Source: an uncultured Elusimicrobia bacterium (lineage in GTDB: Bacteria > RUG730). Taken from it: 31,124 nt of DNA. The stretch is from the NCBI GenBank assembly GCA_900321865.1, contig ONXP01000050.1, forward strand, positions 1 through 31,124, read 5' to 3'. Positions 8,464 to 16,914 of the stretch are shown here, piece by piece. Numbering within the stretch: the stretch's first letter is position 1; each line of letters opens with the position of its first letter. Position numbers and translations under genes: made by a program. The notes beneath the pieces are model-generated. The model was not told the origin of the DNA. It saw only the letters and a list, made by a program, of their open reading frames with translations, and made no database searches.

Positions 8464-9483
8464 ATGGCTATAATGGATCTTTTTAAAAAAAAAGCTTTAG
8501 AAAATCCTAAATCTCTTATTTATCCTGAAGGAAATGACGAAAGAGTTTTAAAGGCTGCAAAATATTTATTAGAAAATAAATATTTAACGAAAGCCGGTCT
8601 TGTGGGTAATTATTTGGAAATTAAAGAAATTTCTAAAAAATTAAATTTTAATCTTGATAATTATAATATTGAGATTTTAGATCCATTGCATTCAGATTAT
8701 ATTAATGACTTTGCTTCTACTTTTTATGAAATTAGAAAACCAAAAGGTATGACTATAGATGAAGCCACTAGAACAGTAAAAACTAATTTATATTTTTCAG
8801 CGCTTGCTGTTAGAATGAGGTTTTTTGACGGTTTTGTAGGAGGGGCAGTAAATACTACAGGTGATACAGTTAAGGCTACTATTTTTTGTTTAGGAATGAA
8901 AGAGGATATTAAAACACTTTCTAGCTTTATGATAATTAAAGTTCCTAACTGTGAATATGGTTTGGATGGACTTTTTTTATTTGCCGATTGTGGTGTAATT
9001 ATAGATCCAATTTCTAACAAAATAGTAGATATCGCTAAAAATACTCATGATGCCTTTGTGTCTTTATTCAATGAGGAGCCTATTTGTGCCCTGTTATCAT
9101 ATTCTACTAAAGGCAGTGCCAAGGGGACTTCTGCTATAAAAATGTCAGAAGCTTTGAAAATAATCAATGAAAAATATCCTGAGATTTTAATCGATGGGGA
9201 ATTGCAATTGGATGCTGCTATTATTCCAGAAGTTGCAAAAAGAAAAGCACCAGATAGCCATTTAGCAGGGAAAGCAAATGTTTTAATATTCCCAGATTTA
9301 GCTAGTGGAAATATTTCGTATAAAATAGTTCAGAGATTAGCTGGGGCAGAAGCTATAGGACCAATATTTCATGGTCTAAAATTCCCGGCAAATGATTTAT
9401 CTAGAGGTTGCAGTTTTGAAGATATAATTGGGGTTTCTGTTATAACTATTTTGCAGGCAAAAAATAATAAAAATGAGGAATAA
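8464..9483 (+). CDS. pta: Phosphate acetyltransferase
   Basis: Pta interconverts acetyl-CoA and acetyl phosphate, the step before ATP formation by acetate kinase in fermentation. The 339-residue protein matches the short Pta form without the N-terminal regulatory domain of the E. coli enzyme. Features include '[16 protein letters not shown]' near the N-terminus, '[16 protein letters not shown]', '[10 protein letters not shown]', '[10 protein letters not shown]' and the signature '[19 protein letters not shown]' near the C-terminus. A phosphate butyryltransferase would differ in these motifs. It leads the long plus-strand run beginning with ribH. Acetate kinase is not in the window. Confidence 0.94.
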   Translation: MAIMDLFKKKALENPKSLIYPEGNDERVLKAAKYLLENKYLTKAGLVGNYLEIKEISKKLNFNLDNYNIEILDPLHSDYINDFASTFYEIRKPKGMTIDEATRTVKTNLYFSALAVRMRFFDGFVGGAVNTTGDTVKATIFCLGMKEDIKTLSSFMIIKVPNCEYGLDGLFLFADCGVIIDPISNKIVDIAKNTHDAFVSLFNEEPICALLSYSTKGSAKGTSAIKMSEALKIINEKYPEILIDGELQLDAAIIPEVAKRKAPDSHLAGKANVLIFPDLASGNISYKIVQRLAGAEAIGPIFHGLKFPANDLSRGCSFEDIIGVSVITILQAKNNKNEE

Positions 9484-9484
9484 A

Positions 9485-9955
9485 ATGAATGTATATACTG
9501 GTAAATTATTAGGTAATTCGCAGAAGATAGCGATAATAGTTTCTAGGTTTAATGAATTTATTTCTAGCAAGCTTCTTTCTGGTGCAATAGATACTTTAAC
9601 AAGACATGAAGTTTTAGATAATAATATTTCTGTTTTTTGGGTTCCTGGAGCATTTGAGATTCCGCTTTTAGCTAAAAAATTAGCTGACAAGAACAAATTT
9701 GATGCTGTTATTTGTTTGGGTGCTGTTATTAGAGGGGAAACGATGCATTTCGAATATGTTGCGAGTGAAGTTTCTAAAGGAATTAGCAATGTTTCATTGG
9801 AGACAGGAGTGCCTATAATTTTTGGAGTTTTAACTACGGAAAATTTGGAACAAGCAGTGGAAAGAGCGGGAGTAAAATCAGGAAATAAAGGAAGTGAGGC
9901 AGCTTTGGTCGCTATTGAGATGATAAATTTATATAGGAGCATAGAAAATATATGA
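9485..9955 (+). CDS. ribH: 6,7-dimethyl-8-ribityllumazine synthase
   Basis: RibH condenses the pyrimidinedione with dihydroxybutanone phosphate in riboflavin synthesis. The 156-residue protein has 'SRFNEFIS' (20-27), '[11 protein letters not shown]' (53-63), the active-site His88 in '[14 protein letters not shown]' (79-92), and '[12 protein letters not shown]' (113-124). An in-frame ATG at 9473 would add four residues. I prefer 9485, because a GAGGA lies about 6-9 bases before it and the longer form would overlap pta. No other rib gene and no recognisable FMN riboswitch are nearby. The stop overlaps the next ATG. Confidence 0.95.
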   Translation: MNVYTGKLLGNSQKIAIIVSRFNEFISSKLLSGAIDTLTRHEVLDNNISVFWVPGAFEIPLLAKKLADKNKFDAVICLGAVIRGETMHFEYVASEVSKGISNVSLETGVPIIFGVLTTENLEQAVERAGVKSGNKGSEAALVAIEMINLYRSIENI

Positions 9956-10887
9956 AATTAAAGATTGGCGGACAGGCAGTAATAGAAGGAATAATGATGC
10001 GAAGTAAAAATTATTATGCTCTTTCTCTTCGCAGAAAGTCAGGTGTTATAGAAACAAAAATTGATAAATGTTTAAATTTTACTAAAAATAAAATTTTATC
10101 TTTTCCTTTTTTGAGGGGAATAGTAGCTCTTATAGAAAATTTGGTTTTGGGAACTAAAATTTTGTCATATTCTGCAGATGTTTATGCGATGGATTATGAT
10201 GAGAATTATAAAAAAGAGAAAGAAAAAGAAGAAAAATCAAAAGGGTTTTTAATGTTTTTTTCTATGCTTGGATCTTTGATTTTTGGAATATTTTTATTTG
10301 TTGTTTTACCTTTAGGTATTACTAGTTTTTTAAAAAAAAGCTTTAGTTTCTCAGCTTTTGGGTACAATATTATTGATGGAATTATTAGATTAATAATATT
10401 TTTGTTATATGTTGCATTTATTTCGCTTATGAAAGATATTAGGAGAGTTTTTGAATATCATGGTGCAGAGCATAAAGCTGTTTTTGTTTATGAAAATAAC
10501 GAAGATTTAAATTTTGAAAATTCAAAAAAATATTCAACTCTTCATCCTAGATGTGGAACTAATTTTATGTTTATAGTTATTATGGTTAGCATTTTGGTTA
10601 TATCTGTTTTTAGAGTGGATTCTTTTATAATGAAATTTTTTATTAGGATTTTACTTTTGCCTATTATAGCGGGAATTTCGTTTGAGATCTTAAGATTTTT
10701 AGGAAATAATTTTGATAAAAAAGTTTGTAGAATATTTTTTTATCCTGGACTTTGTTTGCAAAAATTAACTACAAGGGAGCCAGATGAAAAAGAATTAGAA
10801 GTAGCATTTACTGCTATAAAAGCTTTAAAAGAAGCAGAGGAAAATTTTGAAATAGAAAAAGAAACACAAAAAAATGAAAATTTATAA
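9952..10887 (+). CDS. DUF1385 (YqhQ-family) membrane protein
   Basis: The 311-residue protein opens with '[15 protein letters not shown]', the hallmark of the DUF1385 family. It continues with a '[17 protein letters not shown]' segment, several transmembrane helices (roughly residues 97-120, 140-160, 205-225 and 228-250), and the conserved '[15 protein letters not shown]' and '[13 protein letters not shown]' motifs, whose His, Glu and Cys residues suggest a metal or cofactor site. In Firmicutes and some other phyla it lies beside prfA or rpmE; its function is unknown. Here it overlaps ribH by 4 bases and the next gene by 14. The C-terminal tail is acidic and coiled. Confidence 0.88.
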   Translation: MKLKIGGQAVIEGIMMRSKNYYALSLRRKSGVIETKIDKCLNFTKNKILSFPFLRGIVALIENLVLGTKILSYSADVYAMDYDENYKKEKEKEEKSKGFLMFFSMLGSLIFGIFLFVVLPLGITSFLKKSFSFSAFGYNIIDGIIRLIIFLLYVAFISLMKDIRRVFEYHGAEHKAVFVYENNEDLNFENSKKYSTLHPRCGTNFMFIVIMVSILVISVFRVDSFIMKFFIRILLLPIIAGISFEILRFLGNNFDKKVCRIFFYPGLCLQKLTTREPDEKELEVAFTAIKALKEAEENFEIEKETQKNENL

Positions 10888-11635
10888 ATTAAACTTTGTT
10901 TTAAAATTAAAATTTTTAGTATTTTTTTTGCTAATTTTTACTAATTTTTTATTGGCTGAAGGAAAAAAAGAAAATTCTAGTTTTTATTTCGAGAAAGCAA
11001 ATAAATTATACGAAAAAAGTAATTATTCTGAAGCTATAAATTTATACCTAGAAATTTATAATAATGGCTGGATATCAAAGGATTTACTTTATAATATTAG
11101 CAATACATATTTTCGTTTAGGAGAAAAAGGAAAAGCTCTTCTTTTTATAGAAAGAGCTAAAAAATTTAGTCCTAGAAATTCTGATATTTCTTATAATAGA
11201 AAATATTTGAACGGGCTTTATAATGAAAACAAAAAAACAGATCTAGATTTTTTAAATATTTTTACAAAATATGAAGTTTTTAATATTTTTTTGTTTTTAA
11301 ATTTGTTATTTTGGCTATTTCTTGTTTTGAAAAGAAAAACGAATTATTTTAAAAATCATTTTGTATATTTACATTTTATTATTTTATTTTTAATGATTTT
11401 AATGTTCTTTTATGGGCTTACATTATTTTTGTTAGATAAAAAGGATTATGCTGTTATTCTTGAACCTGATTCTCCTTGTTTTGCTGAACCTAATAAGTTT
11501 AGCAAAGCACTTTTTACAATTCCAGAAGCGAAAAAAGTTTTGGTTTTGGACAATATTAATTCTTTTACAGAAATTTATTTAGAAAAAGAAGAGCTAAAAG
11601 GTTGGATTGATAATAATAATATAGAAATTATATAA
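10874..11635 (+). CDS. BatE-like TPR protein with SH3-like C-terminus
   Basis: This 253-residue protein starts with a signal-like hydrophobic segment ending near 'FLLAEG'. Two to three TPR-like helical pairs follow (about 35-105: 'FEKANKLYEKSNYSEAINLYLEIY', 'LLYNISNTYFRLGEKGKALLFIERAKKFSPRN'), then two transmembrane helices (about 131-150 and 163-185) and an SH3-like tail ending in 'LKGWIDNNNIEII'. This order is that of BatE of the Bacteroides aerotolerance (Bat) loci, where the SH3 tail probably faces the periplasm. The usual BatA-D neighbours are absent, so the role here is open. It overlaps the preceding gene by 14 bases and is 14 bases upstream of gatB. Confidence 0.65.
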   Translation: MKIYKLNFVLKLKFLVFFLLIFTNFLLAEGKKENSSFYFEKANKLYEKSNYSEAINLYLEIYNNGWISKDLLYNISNTYFRLGEKGKALLFIERAKKFSPRNSDISYNRKYLNGLYNENKKTDLDFLNIFTKYEVFNIFLFLNLLFWLFLVLKRKTNYFKNHFVYLHFIILFLMILMFFYGLTLFLLDKKDYAVILEPDSPCFAEPNKFSKALFTIPEAKKVLVLDNINSFTEIYLEKEELKGWIDNNNIEII

Positions 11636-11649
11636 GTTTAGGAGTTTTT

Positions 11650-13104
11650 ATGGACAAATATGATATTGTCATAGGACTAGAGGTTCATATACAGCTTAAT
11701 ACTAATACAAAAATATTTTGCAATTGTTCTACGAAATTTGGAGATGAGCCTAATACTAATGTGTGTCCTGTATGCACTGCTATGCCTGGAGTTTTGCCAG
11801 TTTTGAATAAAAAAGTGGTTGATTATGCTATAAAAGTTGGCTTAGGGCTGAATTGCTCAATAAATAAATTATCAGTTTTTTCTAGAAAACAATATTTTTA
11901 TCCAGATTTACCTAAAAATTATCAAATTTCTCAATATGATAAGCCTATATGTGAAAATGGATATATAAATTTGTCAAATGGCAAAAAAATAGGAATAACC
12001 AGAGCTCATATAGAGGAAGATGCCGGAAAGCTCATTCATCTTGCTGGTGATGAAAGTTTGGTTGATTACAATAGAACTGGGGTTCCTTTGATAGAAATTG
12101 TTTCGGAGCCTGATATTACTTCTCCTAGTGAAAGTTATGATTATTTGGTTAGGTTGAAGCAGCTTATTAAATATTTAGGGGTTTCTGATTGCAATATGGA
12201 GGAAGGATCTTTAAGGTGCGATGCAAATATTTCTATTAAACCTCGTGGTTCCAGACTATTCGGGACAAAAACTGAGATAAAAAATTTGAATTCTTTTAAA
12301 GCGGTTGAAAAATCTTTAGAATATGAAATTAATAGACATATAGAAGTCATAGAAGAAGGAAATAAAATAATTCAAGAAACTAGACTCTGGGATGATAAAA
12401 AAGGAATAACTGTATCTATGAGATCAAAAGAAGAAGCAAATGATTATAGATATTTTCCAGAACCGGATTTGAGAAATCTGGTTTTAGATGATGAATGGAT
12501 AGAAAATATAAAAAAAGATATGCCACTTTTACCAGATGAAAGATTGAAAATTTTAATGGAAGATTATGATTTGTCTAATTATGATGCAAATGTTTTAATT
12601 CTTGAAAAAAGTTTAGTAGAATATTTTGAGGAAATCGTTGGATGTATTTTAGATTTAGATGAAAATTTAGATAAAAAAACAGTTTCAAAGCAGGTTTCTA
12701 ATTGGCTATCAGTTGAGCTTTTAGGAAAATTAAATAAAGATAATAAAAAAATTGAAGATAATAAAATTTCTGCTAAAGATTTTGCAAAATTAATTTTTTT
12801 ATTAAACAATAACACAATATCAGGAAAAATTGGAAAAATAGTTTTTGAAGAAATGTATAATTCCTGTAAATCTCCTGATGAAATAATAAAAGAAAAAAAT
12901 TTGGTTCAAATAACTGATTCTAAAGAAATAGAAAAATTTGTTTTAGAAGTTTTGGATAATAATCCTAAATCAGTTTCTGATTATAAGGCGGGAAAGGTAA
13001 AAATTATAGGGTTTTTAGTTGGGCAGATTATGCAAAAAACTAAAGGAAAAGCAAATCCTAGTTTAGTTAATCAATTATTAAAGGCAAAATTAGATGCCAA
13101 ATAA
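11650..13104 (+). CDS. gatB: Asp-tRNA(Asn)/Glu-tRNA(Gln) amidotransferase subunit B
   Basis: GatB is the tRNA-binding and kinase subunit of the GatCAB complex, which makes Gln-tRNA and/or Asn-tRNA by transamidation; this implies the cell lacks glutaminyl- and/or asparaginyl-tRNA synthetase. The 484 residues include 'IGLEVHIQL' (8-16), a zinc CxC...CxxC set (Cys24, 26, 39, 42), 'YFYPDLPKNYQISQYD' (82-97), 'LIEIVSEPDI' and 'NMEEGSLRCDANIS'. The C-terminal YqeY-like domain ends at 'GKANPSLVNQLLKAKL', as usual. AGGAG precedes the ATG. It overlaps coaD by 11 bases. gatA and gatC are not here. Confidence 0.96.
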   Translation: MDKYDIVIGLEVHIQLNTNTKIFCNCSTKFGDEPNTNVCPVCTAMPGVLPVLNKKVVDYAIKVGLGLNCSINKLSVFSRKQYFYPDLPKNYQISQYDKPICENGYINLSNGKKIGITRAHIEEDAGKLIHLAGDESLVDYNRTGVPLIEIVSEPDITSPSESYDYLVRLKQLIKYLGVSDCNMEEGSLRCDANISIKPRGSRLFGTKTEIKNLNSFKAVEKSLEYEINRHIEVIEEGNKIIQETRLWDDKKGITVSMRSKEEANDYRYFPEPDLRNLVLDDEWIENIKKDMPLLPDERLKILMEDYDLSNYDANVLILEKSLVEYFEEIVGCILDLDENLDKKTVSKQVSNWLSVELLGKLNKDNKKIEDNKISAKDFAKLIFLLNNNTISGKIGKIVFEEMYNSCKSPDEIIKEKNLVQITDSKEIEKFVLEVLDNNPKSVSDYKAGKVKIIGFLVGQIMQKTKGKANPSLVNQLLKAKLDAK

Positions 13105-13591
13105 AATTATAGTTTATTCAGGCAGTTTTGATCCTGCGACTTATGGGCATTTGGATCTTATAAATAGAACCTTAGATATGTTTAAGGATTATAAAGTTTT
13201 GATTGCTGTTTCTAATAATTATTCTAAAAAAAACCTATTTTCTATAAATGAAAGAGTAGAAATGTTAGATGAGATTTATAATCAAAATTCTAGAATAGAA
13301 ATTGCTAGTTTTACTGGTCTTTTGGTAAATTTTATGAAAGAAAGAAATATAAATATAATTTTGAGAGGGCTTAGAGCGGTATCAGACTTTGAGTATGAAT
13401 TAAAACTGGCTCATACTAATAGAAATATTGGTGAAAATATAGAGACGATTTTTATGATGCCAAAGGAAGAATATTCGTATATTAGTTCGTCAATGGTTAG
13501 AGAATTGGCATATTTAGGAGGCAGTGTAAAAAAATTTGTTCATCCTGTTGTGGAAAAACATTTATTTAAAATTTATAAAAATTTAGTATGA
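13094..13591 (+). CDS. coaD: Phosphopantetheine adenylyltransferase
   Basis: CoaD makes dephospho-CoA from 4'-phosphopantetheine and ATP. The 165-residue protein carries 'YSGSFDPATYGHLDLI' (8-23), 'IILRGLRAVSDFEYELKLAHTNR' (88-110) and 'YISSSMVREL' (129-138), all diagnostic of CoaD rather than NadD. It starts inside the end of gatB and its stop overlaps the next ATG (ATGA), so the three genes are probably translationally coupled. Confidence 0.95.
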   Translation: MPNKIIVYSGSFDPATYGHLDLINRTLDMFKDYKVLIAVSNNYSKKNLFSINERVEMLDEIYNQNSRIEIASFTGLLVNFMKERNINIILRGLRAVSDFEYELKLAHTNRNIGENIETIFMMPKEEYSYISSSMVRELAYLGGSVKKFVHPVVEKHLFKIYKNLV

Positions 13592-14466
13592 TTTTTTATG
13601 TAAATAAAAAACAAAAAATTTTTTTAAGAAAAGATCGCAGAAATAGGTTAATTAAAAAATTTTTAAGATTTTTGTTATTTTTGTTTATTTTTTTGTGTTT
13701 TTTGAGTTTTTGGATTTATAGATATAAAATTTTAAAATTTTTTTTGATAGATAAAAATTTATTTTTTCTCGAAGATGTAAAAATTAATATTATTGATATT
13801 AATAATGCTGTTTTTGTTAAAAATGGAGATTTTATAAAAGGTATTCCTTTAATTGATAATTTGTTTTTGTTAGAAAAAGATAAAATAGAAAGTTATATTT
13901 ATAAAAATTTTGAAAATGTAAAAATTGTAAGGGTAAAAAAATATTATCCTCATAGATTGATTATAGATATTTATCCTAAAAAACCTTTTTTTTTATTGCA
14001 TGAAAATAAAAATTTTGCATTGGATGAAAATGGATTTGTTTTTCAAAAAGACAATTTTAGTTTTAATCTAATTTCTCTTTATGATTTAGAAGTTAATTTT
14101 AAAAAAGATGAACTTAAAAAATTAAATTTTTCAGAAAGAGTAAAGTTATTGGAAAAGTTTATTAAAGAAATAAGAGAAAAGAATTATAATTTTTATAAAT
14201 TTGTTAGCTGTATTGATATAAATAGTGATGAAAAAATATCGTTTTTTTTTAAGAATAAATATATTGTGTTTGGAAATATAGAAGAAAATATTGATATTTT
14301 AAAGAAAATAAAATATTTAGAATTAGCAATAGAAAATTTTGATAAAAGAAATGTAGAACAAAATAAAAATAAAAATGTTTTTGTAGATGTTAGTAATTTT
14401 TTTGTATATATGAATAAAAAGCAAGAAATTTACGGAAAAATGATATTTAGTTATAAAGATTTTTAG
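13588..14466 (+). CDS. ftsQ: FtsQ/DivIB-like cell division protein
   Basis: This 292-residue protein has a short basic cytoplasmic N-terminus, one transmembrane helix (about 27-46), then a POTRA-like segment (about 60-130) ending in 'FENVKIVRVKKYYPHRLIIDIYPKKPFFLLH'. This has the shape of the FtsQ POTRA: 'V..A.V.R..P..L.I.I.E..P.A'. The rest is a periplasmic beta region with 'ALDENGFVFQ', like the 'lvD.dG.vf' step of FtsQ, and a final 'NVFVDVSNFFVYM'. FtsQ links FtsB/FtsL to the divisome. The call rests on architecture and short motifs; codon bias towards Phe, Lys and Asn makes homology faint. Usual mur or ftsA/Z neighbours are absent. Confidence 0.72.
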   Translation: MIFYVNKKQKIFLRKDRRNRLIKKFLRFLLFLFIFLCFLSFWIYRYKILKFFLIDKNLFFLEDVKINIIDINNAVFVKNGDFIKGIPLIDNLFLLEKDKIESYIYKNFENVKIVRVKKYYPHRLIIDIYPKKPFFLLHENKNFALDENGFVFQKDNFSFNLISLYDLEVNFKKDELKKLNFSERVKLLEKFIKEIREKNYNFYKFVSCIDINSDEKISFFFKNKYIVFGNIEENIDILKKIKYLELAIENFDKRNVEQNKNKNVFVDVSNFFVYMNKKQEIYGKMIFSYKDF

Positions 14467-14476
14467 GGAGAATATT

Positions 14477-16111
14477 TTGAAAAATTTATTGTTTACAGAG
14501 TTAAATATTAGTCAAGAGATAATAAAAGCAGTGAAGGATATGGGTTTTGAAGAGGCTACTTCTATCCAATCTATCACAATTCCAAAAATATTAGATGGGT
14601 TTGATGTCATAGGTCAGGCTCAGACTGGCACTGGTAAAACAGCATCCTTTGGTATTCCAATTTTAGAAAAAATTGATCAAAACAACAAAGATACTCAGGT
14701 TTTAATTTTGGCACCTACTAGGGAACTTGCGGTTCAAATTTCTACTGAATTAAAAAATTTAGCAAAATATAAAAAAGGAGTTTCTATTTTATCTATTTAT
14801 GGGGGGCAGCCGATAGAAAGGCAGATTTTTCTTTTGAAAAAAGGGGTTCAGATAATAGTAGGTACTCCTGGTAGAATTTTGGATCATCTTGATAGAAAAA
14901 CTTTAAAACTAGATAAAATAAAAATGTTAGTTTTAGACGAAGCAGATGAGATGCTGGATATGGGATTTATTGATGATATTGAGGAGATTTTTAAAAATAC
15001 TCCAGAAGATAAACAAACAATTTTGTTTTCGGCTACTATTTCGGATGAGTTTATGAATCTTACTAAAAAATATCAAAAAGATCCTTTGTTTTTAAAGGTC
15101 GAACACGAGACTATATCAGTTCCAAAGATTAAACAGATTTATTATGAGCTTAGAGAAAATGGAAAACAAGAACTTTTGTGTAGATTGATTGATTTATATA
15201 AAGTAAAACTGGGAATCGTTTTTTGTAATACTAAAAAGAAAGTTGACGATGTTGTAGCGAATTTACAGTTAAGAGGTTATTTTGCGGATGCTTTGCACGG
15301 CGATATGAGTCAAATGAAAAGAGACGCTGTAATGTCTAGGTTTAGAAAGGGACATACAGAAATTTTAGTTGCTACGGATGTTGCCGCACGTGGAATTGAT
15401 ATAGAAAATTTAGAAGCAGTTTTTAATTATGATTTGCCTCAGGATGAGGAATATTATGTTCACAGAATAGGGAGAACGGGTAGAGCCGGTAAGTCTGGAT
15501 ATGCATTTAGTTTTATTTCAGGAAAAGATATATATAAACTTCGTGATATTCAAAGATATACAAAAGCACAGATTGAAAGAGGTGTTATTCCAAAATTAGA
15601 AGAAGTAGAAGAAATTAGGATGTTGCAATTTTTTGATAAAGTAGAAGAAGTAATAGACGATTCGGACTTAGAAAAATATATCAACCTAGTTTCAAAAATG
15701 TTATCAAAAGATTCTGAAATCACTTCATTAGAGGTAGCGGGTGCACTTTTAAAAATGTATTTTAAGGGTAAAATAGATAATTCTACAGAAATAGAAGAAA
15801 TGTTTACCTCAAATAGAAATACAAGGAATGCTTCTAGAAATTACACTAGAAATTCTGATTATAAAAGGCTTTTTATAAATTTAGGAAAAAATAATGATAT
15901 TTCTGCTAGTGATATTTTAGGAGCTATAACTAGTGAGTGTAAAATAGATGGAAAGTTAGTAGGGAAAATAGACATAAAAGACAATTGCTCTTTTGTAGAA
16001 GTTCCAAAAGATAAATATATTGATATAATTAATATTATGAAAGATAAAACTATTAAAAAAAATAAAATAAGAATAGAAGAAGCAAACATAAGACCTAGGA
16101 GAAAATTTTAA
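14477..16111 (+). CDS. deaD: DEAD-box RNA helicase (DeaD/CsdA-like)
   Basis: The 544-residue helicase has both RecA-like domains and a C-terminal RNA-binding domain. Motifs: 'AQTGTGKT' (48-55), 'PTREL' (80-84), 'GTPGR' (129-133), DEAD (154-157), 'SAT' (185-187), 'ATDVAARGID' (299-308) and 'HRIGRTGR' (329-336). Residues ~465-540 ('RLFINLGKNNDISASDILGAI...', 'SFVEVPKD') match the DbpA-type RNA-binding domain of the DeaD/CsdA group, which acts in ribosome assembly and mRNA decay. The start is TTG with an AGGGAG 7 bases upstream. An Asn/Arg-rich linker (~445-462) separates the two parts. It lies 10 bases after ftsQ. Confidence 0.95.
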   Translation: MKNLLFTELNISQEIIKAVKDMGFEEATSIQSITIPKILDGFDVIGQAQTGTGKTASFGIPILEKIDQNNKDTQVLILAPTRELAVQISTELKNLAKYKKGVSILSIYGGQPIERQIFLLKKGVQIIVGTPGRILDHLDRKTLKLDKIKMLVLDEADEMLDMGFIDDIEEIFKNTPEDKQTILFSATISDEFMNLTKKYQKDPLFLKVEHETISVPKIKQIYYELRENGKQELLCRLIDLYKVKLGIVFCNTKKKVDDVVANLQLRGYFADALHGDMSQMKRDAVMSRFRKGHTEILVATDVAARGIDIENLEAVFNYDLPQDEEYYVHRIGRTGRAGKSGYAFSFISGKDIYKLRDIQRYTKAQIERGVIPKLEEVEEIRMLQFFDKVEEVIDDSDLEKYINLVSKMLSKDSEITSLEVAGALLKMYFKGKIDNSTEIEEMFTSNRNTRNASRNYTRNSDYKRLFINLGKNNDISASDILGAITSECKIDGKLVGKIDIKDNCSFVEVPKDKYIDIINIMKDKTIKKNKIRIEEANIRPRRKF

Positions 16112-16124
16112 TTTGGGTGGGTTT

Positions 16125-16454
16125 ATGAATAAAAATTTAACATTTGACGAAGCCTTTAAAATTATTACAGATTTAGAAAATAAAAATGATATGGCTTTAG
16201 AAAACTTGATTAATAATAAAGATAAAGAAATAGCTTTATTTAAAGAAAAGAAAATAATAGAAATTGAAAAAGAGAAAAAAGAAATGTTAGAGAATTTAGA
16301 AAAAATTTTTGAAGAAGAAACAAGAAAAATAAATTTTGATGTAAAAAGTGAAAAAGAAAAAATTTTAGAAACTATAGAAAAAGAAAAGGAAAAATTTTTA
16401 CAAAATAAAAATAAAGCATTAAATTTTTTAAAAAGTATTAATATTTTAGAATAA
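16125..16454 (+). CDS. Small coiled-coil protein of unknown function
   Basis: I do not recognise this 109-residue protein. It is almost entirely charged helix: from about residue 28 on it is Lys/Glu-rich with a heptad-like pattern of Ile and Leu ('EKKIIEIEKEKKEMLENLEKIF', 'ILETIEKEKEKFL') and no membrane segment. It could resemble the stalk helix subunits of V-type ATPases (G/H subunit) or be a scaffold, but no ATPase genes are nearby. I chose the ATG at 16125, which has a GGGTGGG run just upstream, over an in-frame TTG at 16113. It follows the helicase closely. The next gene is preceded by its own promoter, so this is probably the end of the operon. Confidence 0.65.
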   Translation: MNKNLTFDEAFKIITDLENKNDMALENLINNKDKEIALFKEKKIIEIEKEKKEMLENLEKIFEEETRKINFDVKSEKEKILETIEKEKEKFLQNKNKALNFLKSINILE

Positions 16455-16462
16455 AAATAAAG

Positions 16463-16490
16463 TTTACTTAAAAAAATTTTATTATATAAT
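16463..16490 (+). promoter_or_regulatory. Promoter upstream of the iscU-argG-tpiA run
   Basis: TTTACT (16463-16468) and a perfect TATAAT (16485-16490) are spaced by 16 bases, in the 72-base gap before iscU. It would start the transcript about 30 bases upstream of the iscU ATG. Confidence 0.5.
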
Positions 16491-16526
16491 AGATTAAATT
16501 CATGTTTTTATTCCGTTGGGGGGTGT

Positions 16527-16901
16527 ATGGCTTTATATTCTGATAAAGTTATAGATCATTTTGAAAATCCTAGAAATGTAGGGACAATAGATGATGCTGA
16601 TGGTATCGGAGAAATTGGTAATCCGTCGTGTGGTGATATTATGACTTTTTATATAAAAGTTAAGGATAATGTTTTAGTTGATATAAAATTTAAGACATTT
16701 GGTTGTGGAGCAGCTATAGCTGTTTCATCAATGGTTTCTGAAATGGCAAAAAATAAAACTATAGACGAAGTTATGAAAATTACTAATAAAGATGTTGCAG
16801 ATATGCTTGGAGGGCTTCCGCCTAACAAGATTCATTGTTCTAATCTTGGTGCAGATGCCTTAAAAAAGGCAATTCAAAATTATCTAGATAAAAATAAATA
16901 A
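16527..16901 (+). CDS. iscU: Iron-sulfur cluster scaffold protein, IscU/NifU N-terminal type
   Basis: The 124-residue scaffold has the three cluster-binding cysteines of the IscU fold: Cys35 in 'GNPSCGD' with Asp37, Cys60 in 'FGCGAAIA' and Cys104 in 'IHCSNLGADAL'. The start 'YSDKVIDHFENPRNVG' is also typical. In many genomes it follows a cysteine desulfurase; none is in the window, though nifS may be elsewhere. The ATG is preceded by an unusual run of six Gs (16518-16523) in place of a plain AGGAGG. The gene begins a new operon with argG 13 bases downstream. Confidence 0.93.
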   Translation: MALYSDKVIDHFENPRNVGTIDDADGIGEIGNPSCGDIMTFYIKVKDNVLVDIKFKTFGCGAAIAVSSMVSEMAKNKTIDEVMKITNKDVADMLGGLPPNKIHCSNLGADALKKAIQNYLDKNK

Positions 16902-16914
16902 GAAGGTTTTTTAG

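Noticed and set aside
9380-9490. Possible FMN riboswitch before ribH
   Set aside because: ribH is tightly packed behind pta with no leader, so there is no room for one.
9397-9942. A 181-codon minus-strand frame opposite the pta end and ribH
   Set aside because: It is a shadow of ribH, whose motifs are complete on the plus strand; no family pattern is seen in the antisense peptide.
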